Of a stretch of DNA of 49,827 nucleotides, positions 15,869-23,239 are shown in pieces. A program made the translations under genes and the position numbers. Below the pieces are notes generated by a model. That model searched no databases. It was not told the origin of the DNA and saw only the letters and a list, made by a program, of their open reading frames with translations. The first letter of the stretch is position 1. The number at the start of each line of letters is the position of its first letter. The stretch comes from an uncultured Dialister sp. (GTDB lineage: Bacteria; Bacillota; Negativicutes; Veillonellales; Dialisteraceae), in assembly GCA_934216155.1 (NCBI GenBank), contig CAKQBK010000008.1, forward strand, positions 1 through 49,827, read 5' to 3'.

Positions 15869-17827
15869 TTGAAAATAAAAATCTATCTGTCGGTGGCTAT
15901 GCTGGGAAGTTTGTGGTGGACTGGCACTGGTCCCGTAGAAGCTTCTGTGAGTCATCCGTTTTGGGATGTACCTTCTTATTTCCAAACGATAAGAGATGCC
16001 AGGGAAAGTGTGGTCAATCGACGGCAGGCAGAGGCGTATGTCCGCGCTGCTAAGGCCTATGTGAAGGAAGCCAAACTGGCCATGGAACAGGCGAAAACTT
16101 CTTTGGAAGAAGCGGAAAGAAATAAGAAAGAAGCCGGAGAAGGATTGGAGGAAGCCAAAAAGCAGCTGAAAATAGCAGAACTGGAATTAGAAAAGGCAAA
16201 AGAAAAAAATCGCATAGCCCAGGAAGAGTCTGTAGCCAGAAGGCAAGAAGCGGATCAGGCAGAACAGGCGGTAGCGGAGAAAGAACAAGAAGTATCTACT
16301 TGGCAAAGCGAGGCAAGTGACCAAGCCGGAGCGAGGAGCATCGAAAGTTCAGCTTCCCAGGAAGAACGGGAAAAAAGAATACGAAAAGCTTGGGCCGCTG
16401 TAGATTATGCACCCAGTTACTTAGAAGAGATTCGGCAGGAGATCGATGGAGAAGGAAGCGTAGAGGAAACAACAGAAGAAGCGGAGACTATTTCTTCTGA
16501 CTTAGAAGCTGCGGAAGACGAATTGTCTCAGTTGGAAGATCTCCTAGATGAAAAAGAAGAGGCAGCCTCAGAAGCAGAATCAACGGCCGAGGAGACTAAA
16601 CAAGAAGTGGCTGACTGGATGGATGCCTATCAATCGGCTCAGCAGGATATCAAGGATAGTGAGAGTTGGCTGGCAGAAGCAGAACGAGATAGAGCCATCG
16701 GTGAAAAAGATTTGGCCACTTCCCAGAAAGAAATGGGGCAGGCGTTGCAAGAAGAACAGCAATCCCAGTATGAATTGACCCACTTGGGAGAAGGGGTGTC
16801 TGCTACCACTGGCATGGAATACGCATCCTGGAAAGGGAAAGAAAGCAGGGGCCATCAGTTGGTGCTTCCCTATAGTGTTTATGCAAACTTTCATAAAAGT
16901 TCGATTTCACTATCTACAGGGTATCTCTTATCTTCTATTTCTTCTGGCTCTGGAGAGGGAACGGTACATCATTTGACCGATACGTCTTTGGAATGGACGG
17001 TGAAAAATAACCACAAGAAAAATGAAACCCATTACATTCTTGGGTTCAATCTACCTACAGGAAAAAGTGATACCCATCCAGATGCAGCCGTTCCTTCCCT
17101 TCTAGGACGGTACACCACCTTTGGTGAAGGATGGAATGTGACACCCGCTATAGAAGGGGTCCATCATTTCAACGAAGTGGATAGCTTGACTGGTCGTATT
17201 TCCTATGGACTTCGTGGTTCTTATACGATGAAACAATGGGCCATAGAGAATCAGCACATCTTAGCAAGCCATGTGTCTCCCGGTAACCAATGGGCCGAAG
17301 AACTTCGGTATATCCATGCAGGAGACAGTGAACAGCTATTGTTTTTTTTGCGTCATAATTCGACAGCTTCCATGACACAGCGATTGGAAACAGGAGAATC
17401 GATGAGTAGTCAGGAAGGGGATACTTGGGATTTCGGACTCTTTTATAGCCAGCCTATCTCCCATCGAGATTCTTGGCAGGCCTATTGGCTTCATAGCCAT
17501 GAAGATCCACAAAGTGGTGCCTATGCTTCTTTGTCCGGCGGTATGAGCTATGACGGATTGGGTCTGGGACTCACTAGGCAGTACAATCCAACCCAAAGAG
17601 GACATGTGATGATTCATGGTCTTTGGGGCAAAGGTCATACAGAAAATTGGCGAAGCGGCCTGGGAACCAGTGAGCCGAAACGATATTCCTTAGAAGCAGG
17701 CTGGGAATGGAAAGTGAATGAACGAGATACCATTCGATTTATGGGAGAACGATATCTCTATCAAGACCATTCCTTGGGGCAGTACCATGGGTGGAATTTG
17801 GCAGTCTATGGAAGTCATACCTATTAA
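15869..17827 (+). CDS. Secreted coiled-coil plus outer-membrane beta-barrel protein; candidate Pel exporter
   Basis: The start chosen is TTG 15869, with AAAGGAG 8 nt upstream. Upstream in-frame starts would translate a repeat. The product is 652 residues. Residues 1-25 are a signal peptide (cleavage after PVEA). A short segment HPFWDVPSYF recalls the first strand of Negativicutes SLH domains, but no full SLH follows. Residues ~45-305 are an almost unbroken Ala/Glu/Lys heptad coiled coil, with a break near 160-200. Residues ~310-652 alternate polar and aromatic residues, have Gly-rich turns and end in Tyr, as outer-membrane barrels do. GFNLPTGKSD recalls the 'MetA-like' OM channel families. 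I see no PelB TPRs and no PelC. Its place after pelG suggests it carries Pel across periplasm and outer membrane. That role is inference. Confidence 0.72.
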   Translation: MKIKIYLSVAMLGSLWWTGTGPVEASVSHPFWDVPSYFQTIRDARESVVNRRQAEAYVRAAKAYVKEAKLAMEQAKTSLEEAERNKKEAGEGLEEAKKQLKIAELELEKAKEKNRIAQEESVARRQEADQAEQAVAEKEQEVSTWQSEASDQAGARSIESSASQEEREKRIRKAWAAVDYAPSYLEEIRQEIDGEGSVEETTEEAETISSDLEAAEDELSQLEDLLDEKEEAASEAESTAEETKQEVADWMDAYQSAQQDIKDSESWLAEAERDRAIGEKDLATSQKEMGQALQEEQQSQYELTHLGEGVSATTGMEYASWKGKESRGHQLVLPYSVYANFHKSSISLSTGYLLSSISSGSGEGTVHHLTDTSLEWTVKNNHKKNETHYILGFNLPTGKSDTHPDAAVPSLLGRYTTFGEGWNVTPAIEGVHHFNEVDSLTGRISYGLRGSYTMKQWAIENQHILASHVSPGNQWAEELRYIHAGDSEQLLFFLRHNSTASMTQRLETGESMSSQEGDTWDFGLFYSQPISHRDSWQAYWLHSHEDPQSGAYASLSGGMSYDGLGLGLTRQYNPTQRGHVMIHGLWGKGHTENWRSGLGTSEPKRYSLEAGWEWKVNERDTIRFMGERYLYQDHSLGQYHGWNLAVYGSHTY

Positions 17828-18030
17828 GCGATGCGGTTAAGTGAAGCGAAACATCAGATGACTTCTTTTGATGTAAAGTTTCTCAGGTTGCTCAGGACGC
17901 TCAAGTTTCTCAGGTTTCTCGAAGGAGATGATAACGCCAGCGACTAGTGGCACATTCGAGAAACGTGAGAAACCTTAGCAACCTATAATTTCTAGCGGAA
18001 TCATACCTACTAACACAATTTCTTAACCCA
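17828..18030. repeat. Family C element between the barrel gene and the GH114-like gene
   Basis: Left arm GCGATGCGGTTAAGTGAAG; inverted nonamer cores (TTTCTCAGGTTGCTCAGG and GAGAAACGTGAGAAACC); right arm CTAGCGGAATCATACCTACTAAC. It starts directly after the stop codon. Confidence 0.72.
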
Positions 18031-18057
18031 ACAACTAAACATATTATGAGGTGTTTT

Positions 18058-19047
18058 ATGAAACGGCATGTACATTTATTGACACTGGCCTTACTTTTCG
18101 GAACGGTGTTTACCGGCGGATGCCAGGCGGAACATGGGGGGACCACAGAACCAGAATCTTATGAAGCCCGTATGGTTCAACTTATTTCTTCCCTGCACCA
18201 ATACAGCGAGGAAAAGCATCCTGGGTTTGGCCTCATTGCCAATGGCGGCGCGGCTTTATTTCAAGAAAGCAAAGACAATAGTATTGGAAATATAGACATC
18301 TTAGCTCAATCTTTAGATGGGGTTATGGCAGAATCGGTGTATTATGGGTGGGATATGAAGGATAATACCCGCACGCCAGCAGAAGAAACGTTGTATATGG
18401 AAGACAATTTGTCAAAAGCGCAAACATGTGGCATGGTGGTGCTATCCTTAGATTATTGCTATAGCCCCAAACGGGTAGCCAATTCTTACGAAGAAAATGA
18501 TAGCCATCACTACATTGGTTGGGCATCGCCGTCCAGAGAATTGACAATGATTTCTCCTGAAGTGCATCATGAAAATGAAAACAATATATCCCATTTGCAA
18601 GATGTCAAAAATTATATGGTCCTTCTCAATGGGGAATCTTATTCTTTGAAAGAAAAATATATAGCTGATTTAGGAAATACCAATTATGATCTGCTCATCA
18701 TTGACCGAGATTTTGCGGGGGAACCTTTGACACCCAGTGATGTGAATACATTAAAGAAAAAAGCCAATGGGGCCAGAAGATTGGTGTATGCCTATATGAG
18801 CATTGGAGAAGCGGAATCTTACCGGTCCTATTGGAATCCTTCCTGGGATGGGGCAAAGCCGTCGTGGATTGCTGATTCGAATCCAGAATGGGAAGGCAAT
18901 TATAAAGTGAAATATTGGACATCCCAGTGGCAGCACATTCTCTATGGAAACGATACGTCCTACCTGGACCAAATCATATCTGCCGGTTTTGACGGTGCCT
19001 TTTTGGATGTAGTGGATGCCTACGAATATTTTGCAACAAAAAAGTGA
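18058..19047 (+). CDS. GH114-like endo-alpha-1,4-polygalactosaminidase lipoprotein
   Basis: 329 residues from ATG 18058 (GAGGTG just upstream). The signal peptide ends in a lipobox-like FTGGC, so it is probably a lipoprotein anchored in a membrane; the -3 residue is atypical. The rest is one TIM-barrel domain of the TM1410/GH114 type: NYDLLIIDRDF, RLVYAYMSIGEAESY with a likely catalytic Glu, KYWTSQWQ, and FDGAFLDVVDAYEYF with the second acid. The family cleaves alpha-1,4-linked galactosamine polymers, which matches the chemistry of Pel. It could supply the hydrolase half missing from PelA. It lies 230 bp after the barrel gene, across a C element. The C-terminus ends soon after the last motif. 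Confidence 0.83.
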   Translation: MKRHVHLLTLALLFGTVFTGGCQAEHGGTTEPESYEARMVQLISSLHQYSEEKHPGFGLIANGGAALFQESKDNSIGNIDILAQSLDGVMAESVYYGWDMKDNTRTPAEETLYMEDNLSKAQTCGMVVLSLDYCYSPKRVANSYEENDSHHYIGWASPSRELTMISPEVHHENENNISHLQDVKNYMVLLNGESYSLKEKYIADLGNTNYDLLIIDRDFAGEPLTPSDVNTLKKKANGARRLVYAYMSIGEAESYRSYWNPSWDGAKPSWIADSNPEWEGNYKVKYWTSQWQHILYGNDTSYLDQIISAGFDGAFLDVVDAYEYFATKK

Positions 19048-19067
19048 CTGGTAGACTAGTGACTGTC

Positions 19068-19225
19068 ATGCTATTGAATTAAGGAAACGCTGATTAAATC
19101 AGTGTTTCCTTAAGGATTTGCTGTAGTAGGGATGATTCCGCTGGTGGTGACAGGTTGCTCATTCAAGAAACGTGAGAAACTTCAGTATCCTGAGAAACCT
19201 GAGAAATCTTTGCATTAGCATTGCA
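19068..19225. repeat. Family C element with a nested mini A element
   Basis: CATGCTATTGAATTAA...GGATTTGCTGTAGTAGG is the usual C left arm, interrupted at its TTAA by a 29-bp A-derived element (19082-19110). Inverted nonamers and a right end (TTAGCATTGC) follow. A CAATCCC heptad run (about 19226-19248) follows directly. Confidence 0.72.
19082..19110. mobile_element. Mini family A element (29 bp) flanked by TA
   Basis: AGGAAACGCTGATTAAATC followed by AGTGTTTCCT is just the two MITE tips joined. TA lies on each side (19080-19081 and 19111-19112). It looks like an internal deletion derivative of the 161-bp MITE, inserted in a C element. Confidence 0.75.
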
Positions 19226-19276
19226 ATCCCCAATCCCCAATCCCCGGCTACGAGTCACTCATTTTTAATTTCCTTA

Positions 19277-19305
19277 TTGACAGAAAAGGCCTTGTCAATT
19301 ATAAT
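19277..19305 (+). promoter_or_regulatory. Perfect consensus promoter for rpsU-yqeY
   Basis: TTGACA, 17-nt spacer, TATAAT with no mismatch. The -35 is part of a dyad (TTGACA-N10-TGTCAA) that could be an operator. The expected leader is about 46 nt. Confidence 0.88.
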
Positions 19306-19357
19306 TTATAAGTGTGCAATAGCACCCCATCAGTCTTATTGGGAGGGAGGGATATAG

Positions 19358-19534
19358 ATGTCTGAAATCAAAGTTCAAAAGGGCGAATCTTTGGATAGTG
19401 CTCTTCGCAGATTTAAACGTTCCTGCCAAAAAGCCGGGGTTCTTTCTGAAGTAAGAAAACGTGAACATTATGAAAAGCCCAGCGTTAGACGTAAACTGAA
19501 ATCTGAAGCCGCTAGAAAACGTAAGTTTAAATAA
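19358..19534 (+). CDS. rpsU: 30S ribosomal protein S21
   Basis: A 58-residue basic protein starting [19 protein letters not shown] and ending in the Arg/Lys-rich tail [11 protein letters not shown], which is typical bS21. It binds the 30S platform near the 3' end of 16S rRNA and affects initiation. The ribosome binding site is an unusually strong GGGAGGGAGG. It is too short for common ORF cut-offs and easy to miss. yqeY follows after 21 bp. A perfect promoter lies 53 bp upstream, so it does not rely on transcription from mtaB-HIT. Confidence 0.96.
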   Translation: MSEIKVQKGESLDSALRRFKRSCQKAGVLSEVRKREHYEKPSVRRKLKSEAARKRKFK

Positions 19535-19555
19535 TAGGTTGTAAGGTGATTGGTT

Positions 19556-20005
19556 TTGTCAATTAAAGAACAGCTTATGGCTGACATGAAAGCAGCCATG
19601 AAAGCAAAAGAAGAAGGTAAGCTTGCTCTGAATACGATCCGCATGGCTCGTGCTCATATCAGACAGGCTGAAATCGACAACGGACACGCGGACTTCAATG
19701 ATGATCAGGTTCTTGCCGTTCTCCGGAAAGAAGTCAAACAGAGAAAGGAAACTCTCGCTGAAATTGACGGTTCTGGAAGAGAAGACCTGGTTAAACAGAC
19801 CAAAGCTGAAATCGATGTATTGGAAAAGTACCTGCCTGCAGAAATGGCACCGGAAGCCGTAGAAGCAGCAGTGAAAGAAATCGTGGATGCAATGGATCCT
19901 GGGCAGAGAAATATGGGTTCTGTGATGAAAGCTGTCATGGCAAAGCTGAAAGGTAAGGCAGACGGCAAACTGATTAATCAGATTGTTCGTAAGCTCTTAG
20001 CTTAA
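19556..20005 (+). CDS. yqeY: GatB/YqeY domain protein
   Basis: A 149-residue helical protein of the YqeY family, related to the tail domain of GatB and GatE. LMADMKAAMKAKEEGKL, IRQAEID and the C-terminal GKADGKLINQIVRKLL are characteristic. The start is probably TTG 19556, 6 nt after AGGTGA. TTG 19550 would abut that site. The biochemical role is not settled; a link to tRNA-dependent amidation or tRNA binding is inferred from the domain. It is co-transcribed with rpsU and ends at a strong terminator. Confidence 0.92.
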   Translation: MSIKEQLMADMKAAMKAKEEGKLALNTIRMARAHIRQAEIDNGHADFNDDQVLAVLRKEVKQRKETLAEIDGSGREDLVKQTKAEIDVLEKYLPAEMAPEAVEAAVKEIVDAMDPGQRNMGSVMKAVMAKLKGKADGKLINQIVRKLLA

Positions 20006-20060
20006 AGCAAAGCTGAATGATCGTAGGATTTTGTACTAATCTTACCCATGACTGAGAAAT

Positions 20061-20095
20061 AAAACCCCTTATGGTGATACGCCGTAAGGGGTTTT
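20061..20095 (+). terminator. Terminator of rpsU-yqeY
   Basis: AAAACCCCTTA pairs with TAAGGGGTTTT, with a 13-nt loop. Symmetric A and T tracts mean it could also work on the minus strand. Confidence 0.85.
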
Positions 20096-20111
20096 AACGT
20101 GGAAAATGATT

Positions 20112-20281
20112 AAGGGTTATTATTCTGCTGACTTCGTTTGAGAGCATATAGTAAAAATTCACCATCATAAAGGTTAAAAGGTTATATGGAACGGCTAGAA
20201 ATAACCTTTCATACCCTTTTTAACCTGATGCTGGCGTATCCTACTCTATTGTATCTAACGGAGTCAGTAGAATAATAACCT
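20112..20281. repeat. Family B element
   Basis: Left end AAGGGTTATTATTCTGCTGAC; right end GTCAGTAGAATAATAACCT; inner inverted AAGGTTAAAAGGTTATATGG / ATAACCTTTC...TTTTTAACC. About 170 bp. Confidence 0.82.
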
Positions 20282-20322
20282 AGTATTGCATCTCATTTTC
20301 AAAAATTGATTTTATTTCGCTC

Positions 20323-20351
20323 TTGACAAAATAAAATCCCTGTTGTATCAT
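20323..20351 (+). promoter_or_regulatory. Promoter of the first glutamine synthetase gene
   Basis: TTGACA (20323-20328), 17-nt spacer, TATCAT (20346-20351). The leader from about 20358 to the ATG at 20602 is about 244 nt, long enough for regulation. Confidence 0.82.
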
Positions 20352-20375
20352 CTCTACATAAGTTAATACACGACA

Positions 20376-20420
20376 AGTCAATGAAGACTCATTCCTCAAG
20401 GGGTGAGTCTTTTTCTATTT
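20376..20420 (+). promoter_or_regulatory. Attenuator-like hairpin pair in the glutamine synthetase leader
   Basis: An 11-bp stem (AGACTCATTCC / GGGGTGAGTCT, loop TCAA) followed by TTTTTCTATTT is a complete terminator only ~30 nt into the transcript and upstream of the gene. A competing hairpin AGTC-AATGAA-GACT (20376-20389) shares the GACT segment and would block it. Its 6-nt loop has A at position 1 and G at 4, as in ANTAR-protein targets, but a matching second hexaloop is not evident. Confidence 0.6.
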
Positions 20421-20488
20421 CAAAATAGATAGGAATTGATGAATGCGTTTCTATGTTGTACCATTGGTACATACAAGGGCATGAATAT

Positions 20489-20562
20489 GGGAGAGTTTAG
20501 TAGTTAGGAATGAGGGGTTAGAAACTTCCTAATCCCTAGCCACTAATCCCTAATCCCTGATT
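20489..20562. repeat. Heptad palindrome in the glutamine synthetase leader
   Basis: TAGTAGTTAGGAATGAGGGG... followed by CCTAATCCCTAGCCACTAATCCCTAATCCC. The two heptad runs are inverted and could pair, leaving the ribosome binding site (GGAGG at 20591) free. Confidence 0.7.
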
Positions 20563-20601
20563 TTATAAAAATGGTGAAATTAAGTCTATAGGAGGACTCA
20601 A

Positions 20602-22497
20602 ATGAACAAGAACTTATTGTACTGCATCCCGGCTGGTCAGTATGGAAAAGAAGGGGTACTTTCCCTGTTGGCACAGCATCCAGAAATTCGTTTCGTTTCT
20701 CTGGTAGGGATTGACTTGGCAGGCAATGATACAGATGAACGTATTCCGATCGAAATCTTTATGAAAGATTATGAAGATTTCTTTGCAGGGAAAGCGGTAC
20801 AGACCGATGGTTCTTCTGTCGTATTCATGAATATTGCAACCTTAAACGATGCCAGAGTGGATATGGTAGCTGATAGCTCTGTAAACTGGTACGTTGATTA
20901 TAATGATGATAATATCGATGAAGCCACTGGTCTTCCTATTGGCACCCTTCGTATTCCAAGTTTCCTGATTCACAATGGAAAATTCATTGATTCCCGTTCC
21001 ATTCTGAAGCAGTCTTGTGAATATGTGGCTGACAGACTGAGAAAGCTGTTGGTGGGCGCTCAGGTCAAAGGAATGGAAAATTTCCCATTCTCTGAAATCC
21101 AGGATATTGTGTTTACCACTGGTACAGAATTGGAATTCTGGGTCAAGACTCCTAGTGAAAAAGAAACGGTGCAGCATCTGTCTATTTCCCAGAGATTGCA
21201 GGAACAGTACTGGCAGAGAATGCGTGGTAATGTTCGTACCGCTATGGAACAGGCCATTGAAGAACTGGATGCTCGTGGCATGCATGTAGAAATGGGCCAT
21301 AAAGAAGTAGGGGGCATCAAACCGAAAGTAGACGATGACGGAAATATTTTCGATGTATGCGAACAGTTGGAATTGGACTGGCTCTTCTCTACCAATCCAC
21401 TGCAGGCTGCTGATAATGAACTGGAAGCCCGCATCGTAGTTCGTGAAGTTTTCAGAAGAAATGGTCTGGATGTTTCCTTCCGTGCTAAACCGATCATTGG
21501 TGTCGCAGGTAGCGGGGAACATACCCATGTAGGCTTTGCTGCTCTTCTGAAGAATGGCAAGACCATCAATCTGTTGGCTCCAGAAGATATGGAAGCCGAT
21601 TTCCTGTCTACTATTGGTTATGGTTTCATCATGGGAATTCTCAACAACTATGAAGCCACCAACCCGTTTGTTTCTTCTACCACCGACGCTTTCAACCGTC
21701 TGAAACCTGGCTTTGAAGCACCGGTATGTATCGTTACTTCTTTGGGACACAAACCGGAATTGCCATCCCGTAACCGTTCTATCCTGATCGGTCTTATCCG
21801 TGACATTGGCAATCCGAAAGCTACTCGCTTTGAACTTCGTGCACCAAATCCATTTACCAATACCTATCTCTGCGTTTCCTGCTTGTACCTGACAGCCCTG
21901 GATGGTGTAGAATATGCTATCCAGTCTGGCAAGACGCCGGCAGAACTTCTGGCAGAACTTTCCAAGAAAGCTGGAGAAGAGGCAGATTACCTGGCAAAAG
22001 ATAGAGAATATCGTTGCGAAGACAATGTATTTGAAGACTACACCCAGGAAGAACGTGATGCGGTATTTGGAAAACCACCGGCTACGGTTTGGGAAAACGT
22101 AAAGATTATGCGTGCCCATCCGGACAAAGTAGCTTCTCTCACCAAGAGCGGTGCTATTTCTGACCAGATTGTAGATTCCTTCACAGCTTCTATTCTGTAT
22201 CGCTGGAAGAACGAACTGATTGATCGTATCATTCCTGGCACAGAATCCGCTGTTCGTGGATATAAAAAACTGGATAATGATGATAAGATTGATGAAAAAC
22301 GCTGGAAATCCATTAAGGCAAAACGCATTGAACTGGCAAAAGATACAGATGATACGAAGTGTCTCTGCACTCGCCTGAAAGAAGCGCTGGAAGCCAACGA
22401 TTTCGATACAGCGTCTGCTCTGCAGATTGAAATGGCTAAGAAAGCAGAAGCCCTGGAAAAAGAATATCGCGTATATGCGCTGAATATTCTGGACTAA
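20602..22497 (+). CDS. Glutamine synthetase family protein, long form (copy 1)
   Basis: 631 residues; ATG 6 nt after GGAGG. The N-terminal beta-grasp-like part has FVSLVGIDLAGNDTDE. The catalytic part contains GTELEF (174-179, metal-binding Glu pair), EVGGIKPKVD (235-244), GSGEHTHVG (303-311, nucleotide loop), NRLKPGFEAP (365-374), SRNRSILIGLIR (389-400) and RFELRAPNP (409-417). These match glutamine synthetase active-site blocks in order, but several are altered (GGIKPK for the usual GPGQ). The protein is about 160 residues longer than GS-I because of a helical C-terminal extension (about 480-631). Glutamine formation is likely, but a related ligase is possible. It has its own promoter and attenuator, and a paralogue lies 740 bp downstream. 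Confidence 0.85.
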   Translation: MNKNLLYCIPAGQYGKEGVLSLLAQHPEIRFVSLVGIDLAGNDTDERIPIEIFMKDYEDFFAGKAVQTDGSSVVFMNIATLNDARVDMVADSSVNWYVDYNDDNIDEATGLPIGTLRIPSFLIHNGKFIDSRSILKQSCEYVADRLRKLLVGAQVKGMENFPFSEIQDIVFTTGTELEFWVKTPSEKETVQHLSISQRLQEQYWQRMRGNVRTAMEQAIEELDARGMHVEMGHKEVGGIKPKVDDDGNIFDVCEQLELDWLFSTNPLQAADNELEARIVVREVFRRNGLDVSFRAKPIIGVAGSGEHTHVGFAALLKNGKTINLLAPEDMEADFLSTIGYGFIMGILNNYEATNPFVSSTTDAFNRLKPGFEAPVCIVTSLGHKPELPSRNRSILIGLIRDIGNPKATRFELRAPNPFTNTYLCVSCLYLTALDGVEYAIQSGKTPAELLAELSKKAGEEADYLAKDREYRCEDNVFEDYTQEERDAVFGKPPATVWENVKIMRAHPDKVASLTKSGAISDQIVDSFTASILYRWKNELIDRIIPGTESAVRGYKKLDNDDKIDEKRWKSIKAKRIELAKDTDDTKCLCTRLKEALEANDFDTASALQIEMAKKAEALEKEYRVYALNILD

Positions 22498-22560
22498 CCA
22501 GTATAGGCATTAGCCCTTAGCAGTTCATTTTCATCCAAGTATATATTGGTTAGGCCAAAG

Positions 22561-22605
22561 AAGACCCATTTGTACACGGAAAACGTGTCAAATGGGTCTT
22601 TTTAG
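22561..22605 (+). terminator. Terminator after glutamine synthetase copy 1
   Basis: AAGACCCATTTGTACACG pairs with CGTGTCAAATGGGTCTT (17 pairs, one bulge), loop GAAAA, then a T run. Confidence 0.88.
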
Positions 22606-22620
22606 TTAGAAGTTAAGACT

Positions 22621-22763
22621 AAAGGTTATAAATGGTTAGCCATGCAGGCAGGTTATAAAAGGTTACATCTTTAATTGGCATAACCTTATATAAGCCTTTA
22701 TAAGCTGTCTGAAGAGGAATCATTCTTTATGAAGTCAACGAAATCTTGCTATATAACCTTTTC
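22621..22763. repeat. Degenerate family B element
   Basis: GGTTATAAAAGGTTACAT...GCATAACCTTATATAAGCC is the B core. The outer arms are eroded; the right side keeps only ATATAACCTTTTCAT. Confidence 0.55.
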
Positions 22764-22780
22764 ATAGTAGGAGGCAATAT

Positions 22781-22843
22781 ATGAGAAATTTATGGAAAAT
22801 CAAATACTGGTATTCTGCTGTGGGATTCCGGCAGCTTTGTTAG
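22781..22843 (+). CDS. Possible 20-residue leader peptide upstream of the second glutamine synthetase
   Basis: ATG with an ideal AGGAGG 6 nt upstream opens a 20-codon frame ending TAG. The peptide is MRNLWKIKYWYSAVGFRQLC, rich in aromatic residues. It sits in the 740-bp gap between the two glutamine synthetase genes, before a C element. Part of it resembles eroded B-element sequence, so it could be accidental. I see no terminator/antiterminator pair beside it. Confidence 0.25.
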   Translation: MRNLWKIKYWYSAVGFRQLC

Positions 22844-22880
22844 ATAGCGGTAGCAGCACTGGCGTCTCGTCTCCCCTGTC

Positions 22881-23116
22881 GGGGCAATGCTGTTAAGTTA
22901 AGCGAGATATGCGATGATTTCTGCTGATGCAAAGGTTACTCAGGTTTCTTAGGTTACTTAGGTTTCTCATGTTTCTCGAATGAGCTAATGACGCTAGCGT
23001 CTATGGGCACATTCGGGGAACCTGAGCCACCTGAGAACCCTTAGAAACTTGAGCAACCTGTCACCACTAGCGGAATCATACCTACTAACGCAAATCCTTA
23101 ACTTAATGGCATTACC
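22881..23116. mobile_element. Family C element flanked by a 9-bp direct repeat
   Basis: Ends GGCAATGCTGTTAAGTTAAG and CTTAACTTAATGGCATTACC are inverted, with inner arms GCGATGATTTC.../...GCGGAATCATACC and long inverted nonamer runs. CTGTCGGGG occurs at both borders (22876-22884 and 23116-23124), overlapping the tips by a few bases. That is what a target-site duplication would leave. Confidence 0.78.
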
Positions 23117-23239
23117 TGTCGGGGGAGAATTAAAGAGGGGGCTGCACTAGCGGTATACTTTACAAACTGTATGATTATCGGGCTCGGTAATACAACCTGA
23201 GAAACTTGAGTAACCTGTAAAACATAGGAGGAATTTATC

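Noticed and set aside
15950..15990. A complete SLH domain in the coiled-coil/barrel protein
   Set aside because: Only the first few residues resemble SLH; the rest of the domain is absent.
20385..20600. T-box leader before glutamine synthetase
   Set aside because: No T-box sequence or specifier stem can be found; the hairpin is a simple terminator with a short competitor.
20842..22119. Open frame of 425 residues on the minus strand inside the first glutamine synthetase gene
   Set aside because: It lies antisense to a clear gene, its sequence shows no family signature, and a 454-residue frame occurs at the same place in the paralogue. Biased codon use of the real gene explains both.
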